A program made the translations under genes and the position numbers. Below, one piece after another: positions 1 through 5,550 of a stretch of DNA of 5,708 bases (positions are counted from its first letter, which is position 1; each line of letters begins with the position of its first letter). The notes beneath the pieces were generated by a model. It saw only the letters and a program-made list of their open reading frames with translations, was not told where the DNA came from and made no database searches. Source of the DNA: Chloroflexota bacterium. GTDB taxonomy: Bacteria; Chloroflexota; Dehalococcoidia; Lucifugimonadales; Australimonadaceae. The DNA is taken from contig JAPPFU010000031.1 of NCBI GenBank assembly GCA_028875085.1, positions 1,981 through 7,688 on the forward strand. The letters run 5' to 3'.

Positions 1-177
1 GTGAAGGCGCAGGTATTCGCGGCAGGCGGCAGTGGTGATGACGAAGCCGTGAGGCACGGGGACGCCGATGCGCGCCATCTCGCTGGCGTGCGCCCCCTTG
101 GAGCCGAGCAGGTGCGCCATCGCGGCGCTGCCTTCGGCAAGGCGGTACACCAGCTTGCCGCCGGTCACCGTCGCCAT
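1..177 (-). CDS. ppdK: Pyruvate, phosphate dikinase, N-terminal fragment (3' end outside window)
   Basis: The first 59 codons are present. The enzyme interconverts pyruvate, ATP and phosphate with phosphoenolpyruvate, AMP and pyrophosphate in the cytoplasm. Seen: residues 14-20 read AEGSAAM, followed by LLGSKGAHASEM (23-34), GVPVPHGF (38-45) and ITTAAC (47-52). This matches the start of the PPDK ATP-binding domain, where the usual form is LLGGKGANLAEM then GLPVPPGF. The EG..xM spacing before LLG fits PPDK better than PEP synthase or a rifampicin phosphotransferase, but 59 residues cannot fully exclude those relatives. The start is the ATG at 177-175, because a strong Shine-Dalgarno GGAGGAGG (194-187) lies 9 nt upstream. 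Another in-frame ATG at 186-184 directly abuts that site and is too close to use it. The gene follows plsC on the same strand after 122 bp and probably has its own promoter. Confidence 0.85.
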   Translation of the reverse strand, partial: MATVTGGKLVYRLAEGSAAMAHLLGSKGAHASEMARIGVPVPHGFVITTAACREYLRLH

Positions 178-186
178 TCGCCTCAT

Positions 187-194
187 CCTCCTCC
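187..194 (-). promoter_or_regulatory. Strong ribosome binding site of ppdK
   Basis: On the minus strand GGAGGAGG lies 9 nt before the ATG at 177. It decides between that ATG and the in-frame ATG three codons upstream, which touches the site and leaves no spacer. It is the strongest Shine-Dalgarno sequence in the window. Confidence 0.7.
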
Positions 195-287
195 GTATGC
201 TGACGCCGCGCAGCCTCCCGGCCGGTCAGCCGAACGCGCGGCGGAGCGCCGGGCCAATCGCGCCAAGGCCCGAAGCGCCGAAGGGCG

Positions 288-296
288 AGTATAGCA
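288..296 (-). promoter_or_regulatory. Candidate extended -10 promoter for ppdK
   Basis: On the minus strand this reads TGCTATACT, an extended -10 element (TGn followed by TATACT, five of six matches to TATAAT). It lies 4 bp downstream of the plsC stop codon. No good -35 is present at 17 bp (CGCCGG there), which an extended -10 can tolerate. Transcription would start near 281, giving a GC-rich 5' leader of about 100 nt before ppdK. This is inferred from motif matching only. In GC-rich DNA such an A+T-rich hexamer is not expected often by chance. Confidence 0.45.
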
Positions 297-299
297 CCG

Positions 300-962
300 C
301 TAGGTTTCGCCCGGCGCGCACCGCTCCGCCCCGTAGACGCCTCGATAGGGCTGGGGCAGCAGCGCCGCGATGCGCTCCATGATCATCTCCGTCATCGAAT
401 GGAGCGCCGCCCGCGGCAGCCGCCCCTCCACCACCGGGAGCGTGAATGGCTCGCCTATCGCCACCTTGATCCGCGTGAAGGGAAACGCGACGCGCGCGTA
501 GTTGTTGATGCGCTCCGTGCCGGTGATGCCAACGGGGATGATGGGTGCTTGGGTGCGGAGCGCCAGGTAGGCGAGGCCGTCGCCGCCGGGGGCGAGAGCG
601 CCGGGGCTGCGCGTCCCCTCCGGGAAGATAAGCAGCGCATGGTCTTGAGCCACCTGTTCGATCGCCCACTTCACTGCGTCCACGTCGCGCCCGTCGCGGG
701 CGACGGGGCGGGCATGCAAGCGGCGCAAGATGTAGCGCACGGGAAGAGTGACGAACAGGCCGCGTTTGGCCACGAACCAGATGGGGCGCGGGAAGGCGTG
801 GACCAGCACGGGCGGGTCGGCGTTGGACTGGTGGTTGGCCGCGATGATGAGCGGGCCGAAAGGCGGCACGTTCTCCACGCCCTCCACCTCGACGCGCCCG
901 AAGGTGGGCATCATCAGGCGGGCGAGCAGCTTGGCCGACCGATACCACCCGTCGCGCAGCAC
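300..962 (-). CDS. plsC: 1-acyl-sn-glycerol-3-phosphate acyltransferase family protein
   Basis: A 220-residue PlsC/LPLAT-family acyltransferase. The family transfers an acyl chain to lysophosphatidic acid to make phosphatidic acid at the inner face of the membrane. Seen: the catalytic HxxxxD motif in NHQSNAD (H44, D49), AKRGLF (65-70), the acceptor-binding FPEGTRS (113-119) and PIIPVGITGTE (140-150). These are the four family blocks in order, and the length is typical of short bacterial members. The start is GTG at 962-960. A Shine-Dalgarno GGAGGT (976-971) sits 8 nt upstream and shares one base with the cmk stop codon, so translation is probably coupled to cmk, 6 bp upstream. cmk next to plsC is a common bacterial pairing. 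The exact acyl donor and acceptor cannot be read from the sequence. The gene ends in TAG at 302-300. Confidence 0.9.
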   Translation of the reverse strand: MLRDGWYRSAKLLARLMMPTFGRVEVEGVENVPPFGPLIIAANHQSNADPPVLVHAFPRPIWFVAKRGLFVTLPVRYILRRLHARPVARDGRDVDAVKWAIEQVAQDHALLIFPEGTRSPGALAPGGDGLAYLALRTQAPIIPVGITGTERINNYARVAFPFTRIKVAIGEPFTLPVVEGRLPRAALHSMTEMIMERIAALLPQPYRGVYGAERCAPGET

Positions 963-968
963 GCCCCG

Positions 969-1601
969 CTACCTCCCCAACGCCTCGAGGACGGCGTCTA
1001 CCACGCCGTCGACGTCGAGGCCGTCGGTATCGACGACGACCGCGCCGTCCGGAACACGCAGCGGCGAGTCGCCGCGCTCGCTGTCGAGGCGGTCGCGGCG
1101 CTCCAATTCCGCGCGCACTCGCTCCTCATCCGGCGCGCCCGTCTCAGCGGCGCGGCGGCGGGCGCGCTCCCCCACGGAGGCATCGAGGTAGACCTTCGCG
1201 GCGCCGGGCAGGACGACCGAGCCGATGTCGCGCCCCACCATCACAACACCCTGCTCGGCGAGGAGGCGCTGCTGGGCGACCAACGCGCGCCGCACGCCGG
1301 AGACGGCGGACACACGAGAGACGCTGCGCTCCACGTCAGCGCTCCACAGGCCATCGGTTACGTCTGCGCCGTTGGCCAGGACGCGCTCGCCCGGTTCGAT
1401 GCGCTCGCCCTCCGCCAGGCACGTCAGCGCCGCGTCGTCGTCCAGGCGAACGCCGCGCTCCAGAGCGAGGGCGGTTACGGCGCGGTACATAAGGCCGGTA
1501 TCCACGAAGCGGCAGCCGAGCCTGGCGGCCAAGGCGCAGCCCACGCTGGTCTTGCCCGACGCGGCGGGTCCATCGATGGCTATGATAGGGGGAGCGGGCA
1601 C
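969..1601 (-). CDS. cmk: Cytidylate (CMP/dCMP) kinase
   Basis: A 210-residue cytosolic kinase that phosphorylates CMP and dCMP with ATP, recycling pyrimidine nucleotides from RNA and lipid turnover. Seen: P-loop GPAASGKT (11-18), DTGLMYRAV (34-42), VGRDIGSVVLP (122-132, usually GRDIGTVVLP) and the lid/CMP-binding RRDRLDSER...SPL (168-181). The length is slightly under that of E. coli Cmk (about 227). The start is GTG at 1601-1599. It is the only ATG/GTG/TTG start between the in-frame upstream TAG and the P-loop, and it places the P-loop about 10 residues in, as expected. No convincing Shine-Dalgarno precedes it, which is odd in a window where other genes have clear ones. It is the first gene of a cmk-plsC unit, divergent from gyrB across 327 bp. 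The gene is read with high confidence, and the start a little less so. Confidence 0.95.
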   Translation of the reverse strand: MPAPPIIAIDGPAASGKTSVGCALAARLGCRFVDTGLMYRAVTALALERGVRLDDDAALTCLAEGERIEPGERVLANGADVTDGLWSADVERSVSRVSAVSGVRRALVAQQRLLAEQGVVMVGRDIGSVVLPGAAKVYLDASVGERARRRAAETGAPDEERVRAELERRDRLDSERGDSPLRVPDGAVVVDTDGLDVDGVVDAVLEALGR

Positions 1602-1630
1602 GACTAGAGGCGCGGCGGCGCTTGAGGGGC

Positions 1631-1659
1631 ATAGTGCCTAAGCGCGGTTCGCGCGTCAA
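1631..1659 (-). promoter_or_regulatory. Candidate sigma70-type promoter for cmk-plsC
   Basis: On the minus strand TTGACG (1659-1654) matches five of six -35 bases and is followed after exactly 17 bp by CACTAT (1636-1631), a weak -10 with three of six matches. Transcription would start near 1624, leaving a leader of only about 23 nt before the cmk GTG, with no Shine-Dalgarno. The good -35 and ideal spacing favour it, and the poor -10 weakens it. Confidence 0.35.
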
Positions 1660-1676
1660 GGGCGGGCGTGGAGGCA

Positions 1677-1726
1677 GCCTCCGGGCGCCCGTTCGGCGTT
1701 TGACTTCCCTCTTGGCGCCCGGAGGC
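1677..1726. repeat. Perfect 13-bp inverted repeat with 24-nt spacer
   Basis: The left arm GCCTCCGGGCGCC (1677-1689) is the exact reverse complement of the right arm GGCGCCCGGAGGC (1714-1726). Three further pairs (GCA 1674-1676 with TGC 1729-1731) can add on past a 2-nt bulge. The spacer 1690-1713 includes TTGACT (1700-1705). Each arm also contains the palindrome GGCGCC, and the two copies start exactly 30 bp apart, close to three helical turns. No T-run follows on either strand, and it lies between divergent genes, so it is not an intrinsic terminator. It could be a two-site operator, a cruciform or a dispersed repeat. Confidence 0.8.
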
Positions 1727-1774
1727 GCTGCGGTGTAACGATATGGGCGTGATCTGCGCCGTAAACGCCTATCC

Positions 1775-1799
1775 CGCACGCGCGCGCACGCGATAGAAT
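1775..1799 (+). promoter_or_regulatory. Candidate gyrB -10 element behind a Z-DNA-prone tract
   Basis: TAGAAT (1794-1799) matches five of six bases of TATAAT. Directly upstream, 1775-1792 is an unbroken 18-bp alternation of pyrimidine and purine, mostly CG steps with two CA steps. No recognisable -35 lies 16-18 bp upstream. If the hexamer is used, transcription starts near 1806 and gyrB has a leader of about 120 nt. A second weaker hexamer, TATATC (1818-1823), is an alternative. Confidence 0.35.
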
Positions 1800-1830
1800 A
1801 ACTGTAGCGCCTACCGCTATATCCCGGAGC

Positions 1831-1901
1831 GGGAAGAGCGGCCAACGCCGGGCAAGGCCCGCGCGTCGGACTCCGGCCTTCACAGCCGCAGCCGTCTTCC
1901 C
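1831..1901 (+). other. Potential structured 5' leader of gyrB
   Basis: GGGAAGA (1831-1837) pairs perfectly with TCTTCCC (1895-1901). After one bulged G (1838), CGGC (1839-1842) pairs with GCCG (1891-1894), giving 11 base pairs. Inside is a small hairpin, CGGGC (1849-1853) with GCCCG (1857-1861) around AAG. A competing pairing, CCGGAG (1824-1829) with CTCCGG (1871-1876), crosses the long stem, so the two are mutually exclusive or form a pseudoknot. The stem ends 8 nt before the Shine-Dalgarno. I recognise no known riboswitch family, and GC-rich DNA forms such stems readily. Confidence 0.3.
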
Positions 1902-1909
1902 ATCCCCTT

Positions 1910-1914
1910 AGGAG
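1910..1914 (+). promoter_or_regulatory. gyrB Shine-Dalgarno with long spacing
   Basis: AGGAG lies 14 nt before the gyrB ATG at 1929, longer than the usual 5-9 nt. No in-frame ATG, GTG or TTG lies between it and 1929, so it does not point to a different start. No better purine-rich site is nearer. Confidence 0.5.
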
Positions 1915-1928
1915 CACCAACCGGCCCC

Positions 1929-4343
1929 ATGGTAGCCACCGAAAAGTTGAACCAGGACTACACCGCCTCCGATATCCAGGTGCTGGAGGGGCTGGAGGCG
2001 GTGCGCAAGCGCCCCGGCATGTACATCGGCAGCACCGACCACCGGGGGCTCCACCACCTGGTGCAAGAGGTGGTGGACAACGCCATCGACGAGGCCATGG
2101 CGGGACACTGCGACCGTGTCGTCGTCGAGTTGCTGGCGGACAACACGGTGCGCGTGACGGACAACGGCCGCGGCATCCCCGTCGATCTCCACGCGGTCAC
2201 CGGCAAGTCGGCGCTCGAGACGATCATGACCACGCTGCACGCAGGCGGGAAGTTCGGCGGCGGCGCCTACAAGGTGTCGGGCGGCCTCCACGGCGTCGGC
2301 GCCTCCGTCGTCAATGCCCTGTCCGAGTGGATGCGCCTCGAGGTGCGGCGCGACGGGCGCGTCTACTCCCAGGAGTACGAGCGCGGCATCCCCACGGGCG
2401 AGGTGCGCGAGGAGGGGGAGATGGCGCCGGAGGCGGCGCGCGGGACGACGGTGACCTTCCGGCCCGACCCGCAAGTCTTCGACTCCGTCGTGATGGAGCG
2501 CGAGACGCTGCGCAAGCGCTTCCGCGAGATGGCCTTCCTGAACAAGGGCATCTGGATCTCGCTGCTGTCCGAAGACCAGCCGATGGACGACCGTACCTTC
2601 TACTTCGAGGGGGGCATCGCCTCCTTCGTCAAACACCTGAACCACAACCGCGAAGTGCTTCAGGAAGACCCCTTCTACACGGAGCAGGAAGTGGATGCGA
2701 CGATGGTGGAGGTCGCGCTGCAGTACAACGGCGGGTTTTACGAGAGCACGCTCGCCTTCGCCAACTGCATCAACACCGCCGACGGCGGCTCGCATTTGGT
2801 CGGCTTCCGCACGGGACTCACCCGCGCCATCAACAACTACGCCCGCAAGAACAAGCTGCTCAACGGCGACACGGCCAACCTGTCCGGCGAGGACGTGCGC
2901 GAGGGCCTCACCGCAATCGTCAGCGTCCGGTTGGAGGAGCCGCAGTTCGAGGGGCAGACCAAGGGCAAGCTGGGCAACGCCGAGACCAAGACGCACGTCG
3001 AGCAGGTGGTGGTACAACAACTGGAGTTCTACCTGGAGGAGCACCCGCGCGAGGCGCAGCGCATCATAGACAAGTGCCTGACCGCGCAGCGCGCCCGCGA
3101 GGCGGCGCGTAAGGCGCGCGACCTGGTGATCCGCAAGAACGCCATGGACGGCGGCTCGCTCCCCGGCAAGCTGGCCGATTGCTCGGAGCGCAACCCCGAA
3201 CTGGCGGAGTTGTTCGTGGTGGAGGGCGAATCGGCAGGCGGCTCGGCCAAGATGGGGCGCGACCGGCGCACCCAGGCAATCCTGCCACTGCGAGGGAAGA
3301 TCCTGAACGTGGAGAAGGCCCGCTTCGACCAGATGCTGGCGCACGACTCCATCCGAACGCTCATCACCGCTATCGGCGCGAACATCGGAGAGGACTTCAA
3401 CCTGACCAAGCTGCGCTACCACAAGGTCATCATCATGACCGACGCCGACGTGGACGGGGCGCACATCCGCACGCTGCTGCTGACCTTCTTCTTCCGCAAC
3501 ATGCGCCCGCTCATCGACGGCGGCTACCTCTACATCGCACAGCCGCCCCTCTACCGCACCGCCAAGGGCCGCGCCGTCCAGTACCAGTTCGACGAGACGG
3601 CAAAGGACGCATGGCTGGCCAACCAGCTCTACGGGCGCATGGTCGTCTCCTCCGAGGACGAGGATGGGGCGCTGGCTGCGGCTGGGCCGGAGCTGCAGAC
3701 GCTCGTCGGCGCCCTGCGCGACTTCCAAGCGTGGACCGCCGCCCTCTCGCCGCTCGGAGTGACGCAAGAGGTGGCGGGCGCCATAGTCAAGGGCGCTCAC
3801 GACCAGTGGTTCCGCCTGATGATCGACGGCGAGGCCACCGTCGACGCCCTCCAGCAGTGCCTGGAGGAGGCTGGCTTCGTCTGCAAGGCCGAGGTGGACG
3901 CGGAGGCGGACGAGTACCGCCTCGTCGTCGAAGAGCACGGTGTCATCGACGTCAAGCGCCTCTTCGAATCGCCCGCGCTCCACCGCGCCAAGAACGCCAT
4001 CGCGCCCGTCTCCAAGTGGGTCAACGGGCGCACCTTCCGCATCGCCAAGCGGGACGCAGTAGCGGCCGAGGGCGTGCCGTGGCACGAACTGGCCGAGGCC
4101 GTGGAGCGCGCCGCCGACCGCCAGGGCATCAGCATCCAGCGCTACAAGGGGCTGGGCGAGATGAACGCCGAGCAACTCTGGGAGACGACGATGGACCCCG
4201 AGGCGCGGACGCTGCTCCAGGTCTCCGTCGAGGATGCGGCGCGAGCGGACGAGACGTTCAACACGCTGATGGGCGACGTGGTGGCGCCGCGCAAGGAGTT
4301 CATCACCGCGCATGCGCGGCAGGTGCAGAACCTGGACGTCTAG
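1929..4343 (+). CDS. gyrB: DNA gyrase subunit B
   Basis: An 804-residue ATPase subunit of gyrase, which with GyrA introduces negative supercoils. Seen: GHKL ATPase domain with catalytic E47 and Mg-binding N51 (EVVDNAIDEA), D78 (TDNGRGIP), the ATP lid (HAGGKFGGG, GGLHGVG, 104-124) and K345 in QTKGK. The TOPRIM domain has the catalytic glutamate E432 (VEGESAGG) and D505, D507 and D509 (MTDADVDG). The C-terminal block runs from QRYKGLGEMN through QLWETTMDP to the end. Residues about 563-733 form a large insertion inside TOPRIM, absent from the roughly 640-residue B. subtilis type but present in E. coli GyrB. ParE is less likely because the tail (TLMGD.V.PR..FI) and overall plan follow GyrB. R141 aligns with E. 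coli R136, so no aminocoumarin-resistance change is visible. E434 replaces the usual Asp of EGDSAGG. The start is the ATG at 1929, the only reasonable one. gyrA is not in the window. The stop overlaps that of pyrE. Confidence 0.98.
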   Translation: MVATEKLNQDYTASDIQVLEGLEAVRKRPGMYIGSTDHRGLHHLVQEVVDNAIDEAMAGHCDRVVVELLADNTVRVTDNGRGIPVDLHAVTGKSALETIMTTLHAGGKFGGGAYKVSGGLHGVGASVVNALSEWMRLEVRRDGRVYSQEYERGIPTGEVREEGEMAPEAARGTTVTFRPDPQVFDSVVMERETLRKRFREMAFLNKGIWISLLSEDQPMDDRTFYFEGGIASFVKHLNHNREVLQEDPFYTEQEVDATMVEVALQYNGGFYESTLAFANCINTADGGSHLVGFRTGLTRAINNYARKNKLLNGDTANLSGEDVREGLTAIVSVRLEEPQFEGQTKGKLGNAETKTHVEQVVVQQLEFYLEEHPREAQRIIDKCLTAQRAREAARKARDLVIRKNAMDGGSLPGKLADCSERNPELAELFVVEGESAGGSAKMGRDRRTQAILPLRGKILNVEKARFDQMLAHDSIRTLITAIGANIGEDFNLTKLRYHKVIIMTDADVDGAHIRTLLLTFFFRNMRPLIDGGYLYIAQPPLYRTAKGRAVQYQFDETAKDAWLANQLYGRMVVSSEDEDGALAAAGPELQTLVGALRDFQAWTAALSPLGVTQEVAGAIVKGAHDQWFRLMIDGEATVDALQQCLEEAGFVCKAEVDAEADEYRLVVEEHGVIDVKRLFESPALHRAKNAIAPVSKWVNGRTFRIAKRDAVAAEGVPWHELAEAVERAADRQGISIQRYKGLGEMNAEQLWETTMDPEARTLLQVSVEDAARADETFNTLMGDVVAPRKEFITAHARQVQNLDV

Positions 4344-4921
4344 TCCGCGACGGTGATATTGCCCTCGGCGTCAGCGGTCAGCAGCGCTGCGAAAGCGTAG
4401 CCCCGATTGCGGAAGTAGTCGCCGCCGCCCTGGTTGCGATCGAGGATACAAGCCACCAAGACGACCTCGTGCCCGGCGGCTTCCGCCGCGCCCACGGCGT
4501 GAATCAGACTGCCGCCCGTGGAGCAGGCGTCGTCCACGATGGCCACCTTCGACTCGCGCGCTAGCGGGCCTTCGATAAGCTTGCCCGTGCCGTGGTCTTT
4601 CTCCCCCTTGCGCACGATAAATGCGTCCAGCGCAGCGCCGCCGTCCTGCGCGCTGAACAGCGAAACGGCGGTGACCATCGGATCGGCGCCGAGCGTCGGG
4701 CCGCCGATGGCCTCCGCGCCCGACACGCGCACCACTGGCAACAGCGCCTCCCCCACCAGGGCGGCGCCCCGAGCGGAGAGCGTCAGCATCCGCCCATCGA
4801 AGTAGTAGGCGCTCCGCTGGCCGGAGGCGAGCACGTAGTCGCCGAAGGTGAGCGCGCCCACCTCCAACGCCACCGCCTTGATCCGCTCCGCCAACTGCCT
4901 GGGCGCGGTCGTCTGCGTCAT
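4340..4921 (-). CDS. pyrE: Orotate phosphoribosyltransferase
   Basis: A 193-residue cytosolic enzyme that joins orotate to PRPP to make orotidine monophosphate, the fifth step of de novo pyrimidine synthesis. Seen: the substrate-side ASGQRSAYYFDGR (32-44), the flexible catalytic loop RKGEKDHGTGK (104-114; R104, K105, K108 and H110 match the conserved loop residues) and the PRPP-binding VAIVDDACSTGGS (126-138). The length is normal. The family often has V.T at the centre of the last motif where this protein has ACS. The start is the ATG at 4921-4919, which overlaps the nadD stop as ATGA. AGGGAG lies 7 nt upstream, inside nadD, so it is probably translated by coupling as the last gene of obg-nadD-pyrE. 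Other pyrimidine genes are not in the window. The stop TAG (4342-4340) interlocks with the gyrB stop, leaving no room for a terminator between them. Confidence 0.95.
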   Translation of the reverse strand: MTQTTAPRQLAERIKAVALEVGALTFGDYVLASGQRSAYYFDGRMLTLSARGAALVGEALLPVVRVSGAEAIGGPTLGADPMVTAVSLFSAQDGGAALDAFIVRKGEKDHGTGKLIEGPLARESKVAIVDDACSTGGSLIHAVGAAEAAGHEVVLVACILDRNQGGGDYFRNRGYAFAALLTADAEGNITVAD

Positions 4922-5550
4922 TCCCTCACTCCCTTCGTCTCCACTGTTATGCCCTCGCGGTACAGCTTCATCTTCTCAACGTAGCCGGCCACGGCGTCCG
5001 GGGCGCTGCCGCGAATCGGCTCGCCTGCGGCGGCCTTCGCCCGCAACTCCGTGGAGCTGACGGCGACCGGCTCCATCTCCACTGGCACGATGCGCGCCGC
5101 TGCGCCAGGGGCGACGGTTTCGAGCGCCGCCAGGTCGAGGGCGCGGCCCTCTCGGGGGGCTACGGCCAGCCGCGCCAGTTCGAGAATCTTCCTCGGCTGC
5201 TTCCAAAGGTGTACGCCGGCGAGCGCGTCAGCGCCGAGGATGAAATAGGTCTCGTCGGGCGACCACCCGTCGCGGGCGAGTTCTTCGAGCGTGTCCGCCG
5301 TGTAGGTGTCGCCGGGGCGGTCGAGCTCGTTGGTTAGCAGATGAAAGCGGGGTTCGGCGGCGATGGCGAGCGCCGTCATCTCCCTGCGCGCCTCCCGGGC
5401 GGAGAGAGGGGCGCCACGCCGCATCCAGGGTTGCCCCGCGGGGAGGAACCAGACGCCCTCCAGCGCTAAGGCCTCCAGCGCGACGTAGGCCAGACGCAGG
5501 TGCCCGTTGTGCACCGGGTCGAAGGTTCCGCCGAGCAGCCCGCGCCGCAC
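4918..5550 (-). CDS. nadD: Nicotinate-nucleotide adenylyltransferase
   Basis: A 210-residue enzyme that adenylylates nicotinate mononucleotide with ATP to make deamido-NAD, the step before NAD synthetase. Seen: nucleotidyltransferase motif GGTFDPVHNGH (7-17, with HNGH at 14-17), PAGQPW (37-42), DTYTADTLEEL (81-91), FILGAD (103-108) and the C-terminal SSTELR (165-170), all in family order. PAGQPW, instead of the PPH seen in E. coli and B. subtilis, recalls actinobacterial and Chloroflexota proteins. I chose GTG at 5550-5548. It gives the usual start (MRRGLLGGTFDP), has GGAG (5562-5559) 8 nt upstream, and its first base is the last base of the obg stop. The frame stays open further upstream, but that would add an arginine-rich stretch encoded inside obg. 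The gene sits between obg and pyrE in one unit. Confidence 0.95.
   Translation of the reverse strand: MRRGLLGGTFDPVHNGHLRLAYVALEALALEGVWFLPAGQPWMRRGAPLSAREARREMTALAIAAEPRFHLLTNELDRPGDTYTADTLEELARDGWSPDETYFILGADALAGVHLWKQPRKILELARLAVAPREGRALDLAALETVAPGAAARIVPVEMEPVAVSSTELRAKAAAGEPIRGSAPDAVAGYVEKMKLYREGITVETKGVRE

Larger units (their letters stand above)
1602..1928. other. Divergent cmk/gyrB intergenic regulatory region
   Basis: These 327 bp separate divergently transcribed cmk (minus) and gyrB (plus). I see no credible gene in them. They hold a candidate cmk promoter (1631-1659), a perfect 13-bp inverted repeat (1677-1726), a weaker imperfect repeat (GATA..GGCGT at 1740-1750 with ACGCCTATC at 1765-1773), an alternating purine-pyrimidine tract (1775-1792) that runs into a -10-like hexamer (1794-1799), a possible second -10 TATATC (1818-1823), a potential leader stem (1831-1901) and the gyrB Shine-Dalgarno (1910-1914). 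The stretch 1736-1823 is the most A+T-containing part, as expected of a promoter zone. Confidence 0.7.

Noticed and set aside
399..1607. A 402-codon plus-strand open frame across plsC and cmk
   Set aside because: It is antisense to two clear genes, spans the plsC/cmk junction, and shows only Arg/Ala/His-rich sequence without motifs.
1677..1726. The inverted repeat as an intrinsic terminator
   Set aside because: No T-run follows either arm, the 24-nt loop is long, and the flanking genes diverge, so no transcript needs to end there.
1740..1773. Imperfect hairpin GATA..GGCGT with ACGCCTATC
   Set aside because: Nine pairs with a 2-nt bulge and a 14-nt loop in GC-rich DNA are too weak to list as an element alone. 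It is mentioned in the intergenic entry.
1602..1928. Replication origin near gyrB
   Set aside because: gyrB often lies near dnaA and oriC, but I see no DnaA-box clusters, no A+T-rich unwinding region and no dnaA, dnaN or recF neighbour.
2349..2351. Aminocoumarin-resistance change at the GyrB position equal to E. coli R136
   Set aside because: The aligned residue R141 is arginine, so no resistance substitution is seen.
1908..4313. An 801-codon open frame antisense to nearly all of gyrB
   Set aside because: Its product is low-complexity, rich in Leu, Val, His, Asp and Arg, with no recognisable domain. GC-rich third positions in gyrB remove stops on the opposite strand, so this is a composition effect.
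3179..4564. A 461-codon plus-strand frame overlapping gyrB and pyrE
   Set aside because: It is an Arg/Gly/Pro-rich frame shadow of gyrB running antisense into pyrE, with no domain or ribosome binding site.
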